NCBI GenBank assembly: GCA_963974345.1
Contig: CAXBBW010000002.1
Span: 248,001 to 312,000, forward strand
DNA from: RHLJ01 sp963974345
GTDB lineage: Bacteria > Bacteroidota > Rhodothermia > Balneolales > Balneolaceae
Reading direction: 5' to 3'
DNA: 64,000 nucleotides
Under the pieces are notes generated by a model that searched no databases, was not told the origin of the DNA, and worked only from the letters and a program-made list of their open reading frames with translations. Positions within the stretch are counted from its first letter, which is position 1, and each line of letters begins with the position of its first letter. Below, one piece after another: positions 17,622 to 25,848 of the stretch. The translations under genes were made by a program, and so were the position numbers.

Positions 17622-17694
17622 GCCGCGTTCGTCTAGGGGTCTAGGACGCCGCCCTTTCACGGCGGTAGCACGGGTTCAAATCCCGTACGCGGTA
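17622..17694 (+). tRNA. tRNA-Glu (anticodon TTC), copy 2
   Basis: An exact 73-base copy of the tRNA-Glu at 17446-17518, with the ATTGATTTT stretch upstream also shared. It is the last tRNA of the cluster and is followed seven bases later by a strong terminator. Confidence 0.95.
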
Positions 17695-17700
17695 CGTGCT

Positions 17701-17733
17701 AAAGCTCTCAGAGAAATCTGAGAGCTTTTTTTA
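17701..17733 (+). terminator. Rho-independent terminator of the tRNA cluster
   Basis: A perfect 12-pair stem AAAGCTCTCAGA / TCTGAGAGCTTT with a GAAA tetraloop, followed by a T-run. It closes the tRNA operon six bases after the last tRNA-Glu. Confidence 0.92.
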
Positions 17734-17811
17734 TTGGTCTCATAAAAGGGGGGTAACCCCTTAACTGTAGTGCTTCTAGAAATCTGCAAATTGGTAGAAA
17801 GGCTACCCATT

Positions 17812-17836
17812 AGATTTCTCGCTTCCGCTCTAAATG
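17812..17836. repeat. Possible dispersed intergenic repeat (REP-like) fragment
   Basis: The segment around GATTTCTCGCTTCCGCTC followed by TAAATGACAG resembles a type of short intergenic repeat (reverse reading TGTCATTT..GAGCGGAAGCGAGAAATC) that recurs in many Bacteroidota-related genomes and gives spurious translations. Only one copy is in this window, so it is recognised by resemblance only. Confidence 0.35.
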
Positions 17837-17904
17837 ACAGCACAAAGATGTGCAAACATAATATAGTAAACGAACTCATTTTATAGAGAAATTCTGCGCA
17901 GATA

Positions 17905-18858
17905 TCAGTCTATACTTTCTTTAATATTAGGTTTTTGATGTTCAACATGATTTTTGTTGAGTAACTCTCCCAAAAAACCTGTAGAAAAGAATTGGACTCC
18001 AAGTACCATTAATAAAATCCCAAGAAAAAGTAATGGTCGATTTCCTATCCCTGTTCCATAAACTATTTTTATAAAAGCAAGATATACATTGATGACACCG
18101 CCAGTAAAAAGTAACAATACGCCAATTAACCCAAAAAAGTGCATTGGCTTTTGAAGGTACTTTTGTACAAAAAGGATAGTGACCAAATCCAGAAACCCAT
18201 TAATAAATCTGGACAGACCAAACTTTGTGTGTCCATATTTTCTTGGATGATGAGTAACAACTTTCTCAGTAATATTCCTAAAACCTTCTCTTTTGGCTAA
18301 CATTGGAACATACCTGTGAAGCTCTCCATATAGATAAATACTTTTTATTAACTCTGCTTTATATGCTTTAAGCCCACAGTTGAAGTCATGTAAATTTATA
18401 CCCGCTGATTTTCTAGTTACAAAATTGAAAAACTTTGAAGGCACCGTTTTACTTATCGGATCATGACGTTCTTTTTTCCAACCGCTTACTAAATCGTTTC
18501 CATCTTTAAGCATTTGAACCATCTCTGGAACTTCGTTTGGATCGTCTTGTAAATCGGCATCCATTGTAACAATAAACTCACCTACTGCTCGCTCAAAACC
18601 AGCTTGCAAAGCCGTACTTTTTCCATAATTAGTTCTAAAAGAAATTCCTTTTATGAACTCTCCTTTCTTAGTTAGCTCTTTAATAACTTGCCACGAATTA
18701 TCAGAAGATCCATCATCAACGAAAATTACTTCGTATGAGAAGGAGCTTATAAGGGCTTTTTCTATAGCTTTTTCTAGTTCTGGTAAGGATTCCTCTTCGT
18801 TGTAAAGAGGAATTACCACGCTTATATCAACCGGATATTTTTTTTCGGAAACGGACAA
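17905..18858 (-). CDS. Family 2 glycosyltransferase, DPM1/GtrB-like polyprenyl-phosphate type
   Basis: A 317-residue enzyme with a cytosolic GT-A domain and two C-terminal membrane helices (about residues 228-305). The GT2 domain has VVIPLYNEEESL (14-25), VDDGSSDNSW (46-55) and TMDADLQDDP (97-106), the last being the metal-binding DXD region of polyprenyl-phosphate transferases. HRYVPMLAKREGF and the basic HHPRKYGHTKFG loop are typical of the GtrB/YkcC group, which loads a sugar on polyprenyl phosphate for use outside the inner membrane. The frame starts with TTG at 18856-18858; no in-frame ATG lies closer. It is divergent from the MerR gene. Confidence 0.87.
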   Translation of the reverse strand: MSVSEKKYPVDISVVIPLYNEEESLPELEKAIEKALISSFSYEVIFVDDGSSDNSWQVIKELTKKGEFIKGISFRTNYGKSTALQAGFERAVGEFIVTMDADLQDDPNEVPEMVQMLKDGNDLVSGWKKERHDPISKTVPSKFFNFVTRKSAGINLHDFNCGLKAYKAELIKSIYLYGELHRYVPMLAKREGFRNITEKVVTHHPRKYGHTKFGLSRFINGFLDLVTILFVQKYLQKPMHFFGLIGVLLLFTGGVINVYLAFIKIVYGTGIGNRPLLFLGILLMVLGVQFFSTGFLGELLNKNHVEHQKPNIKESID

Positions 18859-18938
18859 AATGGGTTCTTTTAAAAAAGGTTAGAAATGATTTTCTTATCT
18901 ACACTAAAAACGAAGTTAAAATACACTTTCTAGATACT

Positions 18939-19265
18939 ATGAAAAAATTGTATTACTCAATGGGCGAAGTAAGTAATCTTACTGGTTTGGCGCCACATGT
19001 ATTGCGTAATTGGGAGAGAACTTACGCTCAACTTAACCCAAAAAAAAATAGTGCTGGAAATAGAGCCTATAAAGAAGAAGAAGTAAATCTGATTTTCAGG
19101 ATTAAAGAGCTTTTAGAAGATAAAAAATACACTAGTGAAGGGGTAAGAAAGGTATTAAATGGAGCACCTGATGACGATGAAAATCAAATTGAACTCTCAA
19201 CCGATTTAAAGAAAGACCTTACCGAAATGAAAGTATTTTTAAATCAGTTGCTTGAGAAACTCTAG
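18939..19265 (+). CDS. Short MerR family transcriptional regulator
   Basis: A 108-residue protein with an N-terminal MerR winged helix (YYSMGEVSNLTGLAPHVLRNWE, seen as helix-turn-helix followed by the wing with SAGNRAYKEEEV) and a short C-terminal coiled helix, but no effector-binding domain. Such single-domain MerR proteins are common in Bacteroidota and often bind DNA constitutively or with a partner. The ATG at 18939 starts just ahead of the first strand. Its stop codon abuts the stop codon of the convergent ctaA. A regulatory link to ctaA is not shown by the sequence. Confidence 0.85.
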   Translation: MKKLYYSMGEVSNLTGLAPHVLRNWERTYAQLNPKKNSAGNRAYKEEEVNLIFRIKELLEDKKYTSEGVRKVLNGAPDDDENQIELSTDLKKDLTEMKVFLNQLLEKL

Positions 19266-20294
19266 CTATTCTGTTCTTAATCGAAGAATAAGAACTAATA
19301 AGAACTGCGCACAAGCCATAAGCGCTATTCCAACTAAATGTATTACCTGGAAAGCGGGCGGCATATTGAAATATTCAAGAATTACACCTGCCATAATCTG
19401 CCCAACAATAAGCAAAATATTTAGGAGTCCTAGTTTATAAATCACTCCTCTCACTCCATTTTTACGGATAAGATTAAATAAGTACCACCCAGAAATCATA
19501 ATCACCCAAGAAAAACTTCGGTGTATAAGAAAAATATCGCCAGCTTTTTCAATCCAACTTGATCGCTCTGAAACCATTTTTACAGCATCAATAGCTTCGC
19601 GAACTTGAGTACCCAGAACCAATTGTCCCATTGTGAATACCAGCAATGCAATGGTTGCCCAATACAATTTTTTCCTCAAGCTCTTATTAAGGTCAATAAC
19701 AACAAACTCAGAAGTTGACTTGAAAGCACCATAAAGCAGCACATTTACAATCACCAAAGCAAATATCATATGAATGGTGATGGTTCCAGGTAAAAGATTA
19801 GTGCTCACCACAATCGATCCCAACCAACCTTGAAATCCCGTGAGAAGTACCGCAGCAGCGGAAACAACTGGAATCGAATTTTTTGTTTTCCAATATTTAA
19901 GTGAGGTGATAAAAGTGGCAAATACCAATATTCCAATTACTGCGCCAACCAATCGATTTAGATATTCTATCCATGTTTTTATGGCATTGAATTCCTCCGG
20001 ATTCCGAACACTACTATCATTTAGAATGGTATCTGCTAATTCATTAAACCCAAGTGAATTTAGATACCCTGCTATTTTTTCATTTTTTTCTATACGCTGT
20101 TCTACAAAAATACTTTGATAATCTTCGGGAAGTTCAGATTCACTTATTGGTGGAATCCATTGCCCAAAGCATTTAGGCCAATCGGGACAGCCCATTCCTG
20201 CTCCCGTTGATCTAACTAATCCCCCAACTAAAATTAGGAATAGAGTTGCTATAACTGTGGTGATGGCTGTCTTTTGATAGGAATTTAATTTCAT
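19266..20294 (-). CDS. ctaA: Heme A synthase CtaA (COX15 family)
   Basis: A 342-residue, eight-helix membrane protein that oxidises heme O to heme A for the aa3-type cytochrome oxidase. The first loop has GGLVRSTGAGMGCPDWPKCFG, with the conserved glycine-rich entry and cysteine pair of the short loop; heme-ligating histidines occur in the helix segments near HMIFALV, LIHRSFSW and VIHLVG. The periplasmic loop of residues 45-105 is longer than in Bacillus CtaA. It diverges from ctaB with 78 bases between the start codons. Regulation cannot be read from the gap. Confidence 0.92.
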   Translation of the reverse strand: MKLNSYQKTAITTVIATLFLILVGGLVRSTGAGMGCPDWPKCFGQWIPPISESELPEDYQSIFVEQRIEKNEKIAGYLNSLGFNELADTILNDSSVRNPEEFNAIKTWIEYLNRLVGAVIGILVFATFITSLKYWKTKNSIPVVSAAAVLLTGFQGWLGSIVVSTNLLPGTITIHMIFALVIVNVLLYGAFKSTSEFVVIDLNKSLRKKLYWATIALLVFTMGQLVLGTQVREAIDAVKMVSERSSWIEKAGDIFLIHRSFSWVIMISGWYLFNLIRKNGVRGVIYKLGLLNILLIVGQIMAGVILEYFNMPPAFQVIHLVGIALMACAQFLLVLILRLRTE

Positions 20295-20372
20295 AAGGAA
20301 ATAGATACCAAATTTGTGATAAAATGGTTAGTTTTAGGACTGCTAAATTTACGCTTCTATTTATAGAAATAC

Positions 20373-21278
20373 ATGAATACAAAAGAAGAAAAAGTACTAA
20401 TTCAGCGTTCCATCTCTGAAATCGTTACAGACTACTACCAACTTACCAAACCTGGAATTACTCTTGCTGTTTTAATAAGTATGTTAGTGGGTTTTGTTGT
20501 AGGTAGTGCAGGCTCTTTGGATTTTTTAACCATGGTTCACGCTCTTATAGGTACCTATTTGATTGCTGCAGGAACTGGTGCCCATAACCAATTTATGGAA
20601 CGTAAATTAGATGGTTTGATGAAGCGTACTGAACTTCGACCACTTCCAACACATCGTATTTCTGCGCAAAAAGGTGTGGTATTTTCACTTACTTTACTCT
20701 TTTCGGGGCTTACTTATTTGGTGCTTATGGTAAATCCTGTTGCTGGACTTGTCTCTTTCGCAACAGCACTAATTTACCTTGCTGCTTACACTCCCATGAA
20801 AAGAGTTTCAGCATTTAATATTTTGATTGGAGCCATTCCTGGAGCATTACCACCTGTTGGAGGCTGGGCTGCTGCAACTGGTACGATTACAGAACCGGGA
20901 ATGTGGTTATTTTTTGGAATCCTTTTCCTTTGGCAGATTCCGCATGTGATGGCAATTGCTTGGATGTATAAAGATGATTATTCAGGTGCAGGTTTCAAAA
21001 TGCTTCCGAAAAATGATATTGAAGGAAAGAAAACCGCATTTTATGCTATTCTTTGTACACTACTATTATTTCCAGTTAGCTATATAGTATATGCACTCGA
21101 AATATCAGGGATGGTATTTTTAATTCTCAGCTTTATTTTCGCGGCGATATTTTTTCTTTATGGTATTCGCTTTGCAAATGATAGAACACGGTTAAACGCT
21201 CGCAAGCTTATGTTTGCTTCCATCATATATTTACCAATGATTTGGGTCGCCGTTTTTATAGATATGCTTTTTCTATAA
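20373..21278 (+). CDS. ctaB: Protoheme IX farnesyltransferase (heme O synthase)
   Basis: A 301-residue UbiA-family prenyltransferase that adds farnesyl to heme B. It keeps the prenyl-diphosphate site NQFMERKLDGLMKRTELRPL near residues 72-91 (N-x3-D-type Asp region and the R-T-x-x-RPLP pattern), the second motif YKDDYSGAGFKMLP near 198, and about eight hydrophobic segments. It diverges from ctaA, so the two steps of heme A synthesis share one control region. The last six bases overlap the convergent RDD gene, their stop codons interlocking as CTATAA. Confidence 0.94.
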   Translation: MNTKEEKVLIQRSISEIVTDYYQLTKPGITLAVLISMLVGFVVGSAGSLDFLTMVHALIGTYLIAAGTGAHNQFMERKLDGLMKRTELRPLPTHRISAQKGVVFSLTLLFSGLTYLVLMVNPVAGLVSFATALIYLAAYTPMKRVSAFNILIGAIPGALPPVGGWAAATGTITEPGMWLFFGILFLWQIPHVMAIAWMYKDDYSGAGFKMLPKNDIEGKKTAFYAILCTLLLFPVSYIVYALEISGMVFLILSFIFAAIFFLYGIRFANDRTRLNARKLMFASIIYLPMIWVAVFIDMLFL

Positions 21279-22028
21279 TCGGTGAATGTGATTATAATCT
21301 CTAATCACTTGTTCTAGAAAATCATCTGCGTTTGATTCCAACTTTTGAACTCCAATCTTCATTTGAATGATATTGGCTGTTCGTTGAACCATTACAAACC
21401 AAGTAGAATGTTCGTAATCTTTTTTAGAAGCTAATACCTCTTTTATGGTTCTAATCTGTTCATCTTTTAATTCACTTACTGCAGGATATGTCACTTCATA
21501 ACCCTCATTTAACTCTGAGTAAATCGTATCACTCAGTTTTACTTTTTTTCGGATTTTAATTACACAAGTTTTTGCAGCAATATCTCCCAAGCGTTGACCT
21601 TTTCCATTTACCAAAACGGTAATAAAGGCTACCATTCCACTTGTAAACGTAATTTCAACCAATCGAAACATCCAACGAATTACATAATTACCAAGTGATG
21701 GATTTGTTCCATCAGCCATAACTACCTGTAAACCCAATAACCATTTCCCGAATGACTTTCCGTTCCACATCACCTCAAAAGTGAGATGATAGAAAAAGGC
21801 GGGAATTGCAAAAATGAGAATTATCACCCACTGATTCTCATCAGTATATAGTTCGAACGATTCGTTAAATCGAGCTATAACCCCAAAAGCAAATTGTACT
21901 AATAATTGAAATGCTAATAACGTAATCCCATCAATGAAAAAAGCGATGACCCTATCTCCAACGGGTGCAGGATTATAGTTTAACTTTACATGTTGGGTTG
22001 TTTCAACCCCGATCTGATTAGACGCCAA
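21273..22028 (-). CDS. RDD family membrane protein
   Basis: A 251-residue protein whose N-terminal half is an RDD domain: the conserved stretch APVGDRVIAFFIDGITL near residues 18-34 with the Arg-Asp residues in the first helix, a second helix around residues 65-85, and the FGKWLLGLQVV / LGNYVIRWMFR region followed by the third helix and RLGDIAAKTCVIK. The C-terminal third is a soluble, charged tail. RDD proteins are found next to SpoIIM and MoxR/DUF58 clusters in many Bacteroidota, which is exactly the case here: this gene is divergent from the SpoIIM gene at 22123. Function is unknown. Confidence 0.85.
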   Translation of the reverse strand: MASNQIGVETTQHVKLNYNPAPVGDRVIAFFIDGITLLAFQLLVQFAFGVIARFNESFELYTDENQWVIILIFAIPAFFYHLTFEVMWNGKSFGKWLLGLQVVMADGTNPSLGNYVIRWMFRLVEITFTSGMVAFITVLVNGKGQRLGDIAAKTCVIKIRKKVKLSDTIYSELNEGYEVTYPAVSELKDEQIRTIKEVLASKKDYEHSTWFVMVQRTANIIQMKIGVQKLESNADDFLEQVIRDYNHIHRL

Positions 22029-22122
22029 AGCGGTTTCTATTTACGGTTAAAAAACTTACTATTTGCCAAAAGATACACGATTTATCCTCAGTGAAAAAAA
22101 GAACATCAAGAAAAAATAATAC

Positions 22123-23106
22123 ATGCGTGAGGTAACTTTTTTAAGGAAGAATGCGGATAAATGGCAGTCTTTTGAAACCAAGCTTAAAAATCATACAAAT
22201 GAATCAGCAGAAGAACTTGCCGATTTATACATAGAATTGAATAACGATCTCGCTTACGCACAAAGTTGTTTTTCAGGATCTAAAACTACTCAGTATTTGA
22301 ATGATCTTTCCATTCAAGCGCATAACACCATCTATAAAAATCGAAAAGAAAATGCATCTAGGTTCTTTACTTTTTGGACTGTAGAAATCCCCGAACTGTT
22401 CTCATATCGTTTAAAAGAGCTTGGTGCTGCTATTTTTATCTTTTTATTATTTTGTGGCGTTGGGGTACTTTCTCAACAAAATGATGCTTCTTTCGCTCGC
22501 CTAATTCTTGGCGATCAATATGTAAACTTGACGGTTAATAATATTGAAGAAGGTGACCCTCTCGCCATTTATGGGATGCATACACAAATGGATATGTTTT
22601 TTAAAATCACTTTTAACAACATTCGGGTTTCATTCGTGAATTTTATTCTAGGTATTTTTACCGTCTTTGGAACTGCTTGGGTAATGATGAAAAATGCGAT
22701 TATGGTGGGTGTTTTTATTACTTTTTTTGACGGTTACGATCTCCTTTCTGACGCAATGCTTGTTATATTCATTCATGGTGCACTTGAACTAAGCGCTATA
22801 ACTATTTCGGGAGCTGCTGGGTTTGTGTTAGGAAATAGCTTCATCTTCCCGGGAACCTATAAACGATCGGTTTCTTTTGTTAGAGGAGTAAAAGATGGAA
22901 TTAAAATGTTAGTTAGCTTAATTCCAGTATTTATAGTAGCTGGTTTTCTTGAATCGTTTGTGACACGCTACACAAATATGCCATTAGTACTCAGTCTTTT
23001 TATAATTTTTGGATCATTCACTTTTATCATTGGGTATTACATTGTAATGCCTGTTCGAATTTATTTACAAAGAAAAAAACTCATCTATGCAAAGTTTCAA
23101 TCATAA
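22123..23106 (+). CDS. Stage II sporulation protein M (SpoIIM)-like membrane protein
   Basis: A 327-residue membrane protein of the SpoIIM family. It begins MREVTFLRKNADKWQSFE, the usual SpoIIM-family start, with a soluble helical region to about residue 95, then five to six membrane helices. The conserved core includes NNIRVSFVNFILGIF near residue 166 and IHGALELSAITISGAAGF near 214. The organism shows no sign of sporulation; in non-sporing bacteria and archaea this family is encoded with RDD, DUF4129 and MoxR/DUF58 proteins. The next gene overlaps its end by 20 bases, so the pair is translationally coupled. Confidence 0.85.
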   Translation: MREVTFLRKNADKWQSFETKLKNHTNESAEELADLYIELNNDLAYAQSCFSGSKTTQYLNDLSIQAHNTIYKNRKENASRFFTFWTVEIPELFSYRLKELGAAIFIFLLFCGVGVLSQQNDASFARLILGDQYVNLTVNNIEEGDPLAIYGMHTQMDMFFKITFNNIRVSFVNFILGIFTVFGTAWVMMKNAIMVGVFITFFDGYDLLSDAMLVIFIHGALELSAITISGAAGFVLGNSFIFPGTYKRSVSFVRGVKDGIKMLVSLIPVFIVAGFLESFVTRYTNMPLVLSLFIIFGSFTFIIGYYIVMPVRIYLQRKKLIYAKFQS

Positions 23107-23920
23107 CAAATCTAGGGACCTCGGAGACATTCTTACTGATACCTTTCAATATGTTCGAATTTATTATCCAACATTAGGTAAAGGTCTTCTCTTTTTTGTT
23201 CTGCCACTATATATCGTTCAAGCTTTTTTGCTTCAAGGATATTCTGATCAGATAATGTCCAGCATTTTTCAACCAAACGATTTCTCGATGTTTGAAACGT
23301 TTTTCTCTGCACGATATATACTGAGCATATTTTTATCGATGGTTGCCTATGCAATGCTCACTATTGTTGCATTAAAGCATATGCAGCTTACAAACGCCGA
23401 TGAAATTCCGGATCCGAGCGATTTATTGGATGGAGTGCTTCCTCTGCTCATAAAATTAGCTATCCTTTATATCATTCTCTTTTTTATAATTATTTTATCA
23501 GCCTTCTTTTTCTTTTTTCCTGCACTCTTTTTTGGGATACGATTAAGTCTAGCCCCTACTTCATTAGTACTTGAAAATCTTAGTATTGGAAAATCCATAA
23601 GCAGATCGTGGGAGTTGACGGAAGGTTTTTGGTGGGCTACGTTCGCACTATTTGTGATAATGTATATCATAGTAATTTTTTCATCATATGCGTTTATTCT
23701 TCCCGCAACCATTCTCTCTATTTTCTTTGTTGATACTGGCACCGTTACTGATGCAAATTTATTCTCTACAATCATCACTAGCTTCATGACTCTGTCAACA
23801 GCTTTTGCGTCGCTTTTTGTTGTAATTTTGCACCTTTCTTTCGGCTTACAGTTCTTTAACATTGTTGAGCGAAAAGAAGGTGGCGGACTCAGATCAAAAA
23901 TTGAAGGCCTGATTGACTAA
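23087..23920 (+). CDS. Multi-spanning membrane protein of the SpoIIM-MoxR-DUF58 module
   Basis: A 277-residue hydrophobic protein with about six membrane helices. The N-terminal part has RDLGDILTDTFQYVRIYYPT before the first helix, a layout found in membrane proteins related to glycerophosphodiester phosphodiesterase membrane domains and YciC-type proteins, and RLSLAPTSLVLENLSIGKSI followed by SRSWELTEG, a motif shared by those proteins. No catalytic residues are visible. It overlaps the SpoIIM gene by 20 bases and is followed by the DUF4129 gene after nine bases, so it is a structural part of the operon. The exact family name is not certain. Confidence 0.75.
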   Translation: MQSFNHNKSRDLGDILTDTFQYVRIYYPTLGKGLLFFVLPLYIVQAFLLQGYSDQIMSSIFQPNDFSMFETFFSARYILSIFLSMVAYAMLTIVALKHMQLTNADEIPDPSDLLDGVLPLLIKLAILYIILFFIIILSAFFFFFPALFFGIRLSLAPTSLVLENLSIGKSISRSWELTEGFWWATFALFVIMYIIVIFSSYAFILPATILSIFFVDTGTVTDANLFSTIITSFMTLSTAFASLFVVILHLSFGLQFFNIVERKEGGGLRSKIEGLID

Positions 23921-23929
23921 CTGCATTCT

Positions 23930-24649
23930 ATGACTTCGATATCTAAAATTGCATCGCTTTTTCTACTTCTTACTTTTGGTATTGTCGCTCCAATATTAGC
24001 CCAAGATTCTCTTGCAACAGATACAGACTCAGAGCTTTATCAACGCACACCGGATACTTTTACTATAGAAAGCTATGCGGCTGATTCCGATTTTCAATAT
24101 CAAGGGGCACCAAGAAATCCTGATTCATTTAGAGATCGGTTTATAAATCAAGTAATCAGATTCCTGAATTTTATCTTCGGAAACCCAATTGGAAATTTCT
24201 TCCTTCGGCTAGTACTCTATGCAACTATTGCATTTTTGGTGTTGGTGCTTATTAATCAGCTCATTGGTGGAAACCTTATCAATGTATTTAATAAGAAAAA
24301 CTCAGGACCTTCTTTTTCTCTGAATATTGGAGAAGAAGAACTTGAAAGCCTTGATTTAGAAGCTTTGCTCGATAGCTCACTCTCGAAATCTGATTTCCCC
24401 GCTGCAACAAGATATTTATACCTAATCACCTTAAAAATGCTTAACGAGCATAATCTTATTAGCTGGGGAATTGAAAAAACGAATATTGACTACGAACGAG
24501 AGTTTTCTAGTCATTCCGGTTCTTCCGTTTTTATCTCACTTACTTCTTACTATGAGTTTGTTGAATACGGTGATTTTGAAATAGATAAAGTTGGATACGA
24601 ACTCGTTGATGATCTTTACAACGATCTAAAAAATCGGGTGGAGTCATGA
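23930..24649 (+). CDS. DUF4129 domain-containing membrane protein
   Basis: A 239-residue protein with a signal peptide (ending about residue 25, PILAQ), a periplasmic linker, one membrane helix near residues 92-110 and a C-terminal DUF4129 region that starts at about residue 145. The DUF4129 signature is the helical AATRYLYLITLKMLNEHNLI and the following DYERE and TSYYEFVEYGDF. This is the usual companion of DUF4350, MoxR and DUF58 proteins. Its stop codon overlaps the next start codon (ATGA), a coupled start. Confidence 0.8.
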   Translation: MTSISKIASLFLLLTFGIVAPILAQDSLATDTDSELYQRTPDTFTIESYAADSDFQYQGAPRNPDSFRDRFINQVIRFLNFIFGNPIGNFFLRLVLYATIAFLVLVLINQLIGGNLINVFNKKNSGPSFSLNIGEEELESLDLEALLDSSLSKSDFPAATRYLYLITLKMLNEHNLISWGIEKTNIDYEREFSSHSGSSVFISLTSYYEFVEYGDFEIDKVGYELVDDLYNDLKNRVES

Positions 24650-25848
24650 AAAAAACAGAGCGTAAATATATTGTTGCTCTCATATTGATCACCCTTTTAG
24701 TAGCTGTAATCAAAATTATTCAGCCTAAACCATTAGATTGGTCAGAGAGTTATTCTGCAACCGATAAAATTCCATTTGGGGCATTCATTCTGAAAGATTT
24801 AATTCCCAAAGCTTTTCGCGGTCAAGAAATACTAACCAACAACATTCCCATTTTTGAAAATGAATTAGGAGATACTCACAAAAGCTGGATTTTCATCAAC
24901 TCGAATTTTGCTCTGGATGAATTTGAAACTGAAATACTTAACGAAAATGTGACTCTAGGAGATATTGTTTTTATTTCAGCTCGCCAACTTGGGGGAGCTT
25001 TTGCAGACTCTCTAAATCTGGAAATTACGGGTTCATTTCCTGCTATAGATCCCCAAGCAAAATCGCTCGATTCATTGATTTCGAATTCAGTCAATTTCAC
25101 TAATAAACATATTCGAAAACTAGGCGGATGGAGTTTCCCACGAACTCTTACTGAATCTTATTTCAGCAGCTTTGATACTTCTCGCACAACCATTTTGGGA
25201 TATAATGCAAAAGATCAGGTTAACTTTATTAAGGTAGATTCCGGAGATGGTTTCTATCTCATTCACTCCAATCCTTTTTTGTTCACCAACTATTATTTAC
25301 GGGATGTTGAGCGATTCGATTATGCATTTAAAGCTCTTTCCTATCTTCCTTCCCAACCCGTTTTATGGGATGAATACTACAAAGCAGGCAGATTATCTTT
25401 CTCTTCTCCCCTTCAGTTTGTGGTCTCTAACTCAAATTTAAAATGGGCTTGGTTTATTGGGTTGTTTGGCATGATTGCTTACCTCATTTTCAATGGAAGG
25501 CGATCACAGAGAATTATTCCTGTAATTAACCCTCCTATTAATTCCAGTATCGATTTTGCGCAAACCATAGGTAACTTGTACCTCAATAATGGAACTCATA
25601 AAGAAATCCTTGAGAAGAAAATTCTATTTTTGTTTGAATATATCAGAGCCAATTTAAATATCCGAGCTACTGATTTTGATGAATCCATACTCAAAGATAT
25701 TGCTAACCGATCTGGTATTGATCAAGAAGAAATCAATCAATTGTTTATGTTGATTGAGTTACTCAGATCGAAACAAGAAATAACTGATACCGAACTTAAA
25801 CGAATCACCGAACGAATCGACAGATTCTACAAACAATCACAGCGATGA
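24646..25848 (+). CDS. DUF4350 domain-containing protein
   Basis: A 400-residue protein with an N-terminal signal-anchor (residues 8-22), an extracytoplasmic alpha/beta domain and a second membrane helix near residues 266-283 followed by a soluble tail. The DUF4350 region is recognised by YSATDKIPFGAFILKDLIP (around 37) and the following Rossmann-like strands (SWIFINSNF, DIVFISARQLG). The family resembles the substrate-binding half of GldG/ABC-type gliding proteins, but no transporter is present. It overlaps both neighbours by four bases (ATGA at each end), so expression with MoxR and DUF4129 is tightly coupled. Confidence 0.78.
   Translation: MKKTERKYIVALILITLLVAVIKIIQPKPLDWSESYSATDKIPFGAFILKDLIPKAFRGQEILTNNIPIFENELGDTHKSWIFINSNFALDEFETEILNENVTLGDIVFISARQLGGAFADSLNLEITGSFPAIDPQAKSLDSLISNSVNFTNKHIRKLGGWSFPRTLTESYFSSFDTSRTTILGYNAKDQVNFIKVDSGDGFYLIHSNPFLFTNYYLRDVERFDYAFKALSYLPSQPVLWDEYYKAGRLSFSSPLQFVVSNSNLKWAWFIGLFGMIAYLIFNGRRSQRIIPVINPPINSSIDFAQTIGNLYLNNGTHKEILEKKILFLFEYIRANLNIRATDFDESILKDIANRSGIDQEEINQLFMLIELLRSKQEITDTELKRITERIDRFYKQSQR

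Noticed and set aside
17432..17644. Open frame on the plus strand across three tRNA genes
   Set aside because: It reads through tRNA-Glu and tRNA-His in one frame and has no gene-like start or family.
17034..17694. Possible CRISPR array because of repeated blocks
   Set aside because: The repeats are tRNA genes with cloverleaf structure and irregular spacing; no spacers or cas genes.
17676..17879. Open frame on the minus strand after the tRNA cluster
   Set aside because: It covers the terminator hairpin and the possible REP fragment (spurious FRAEARNL text) and is not a gene.
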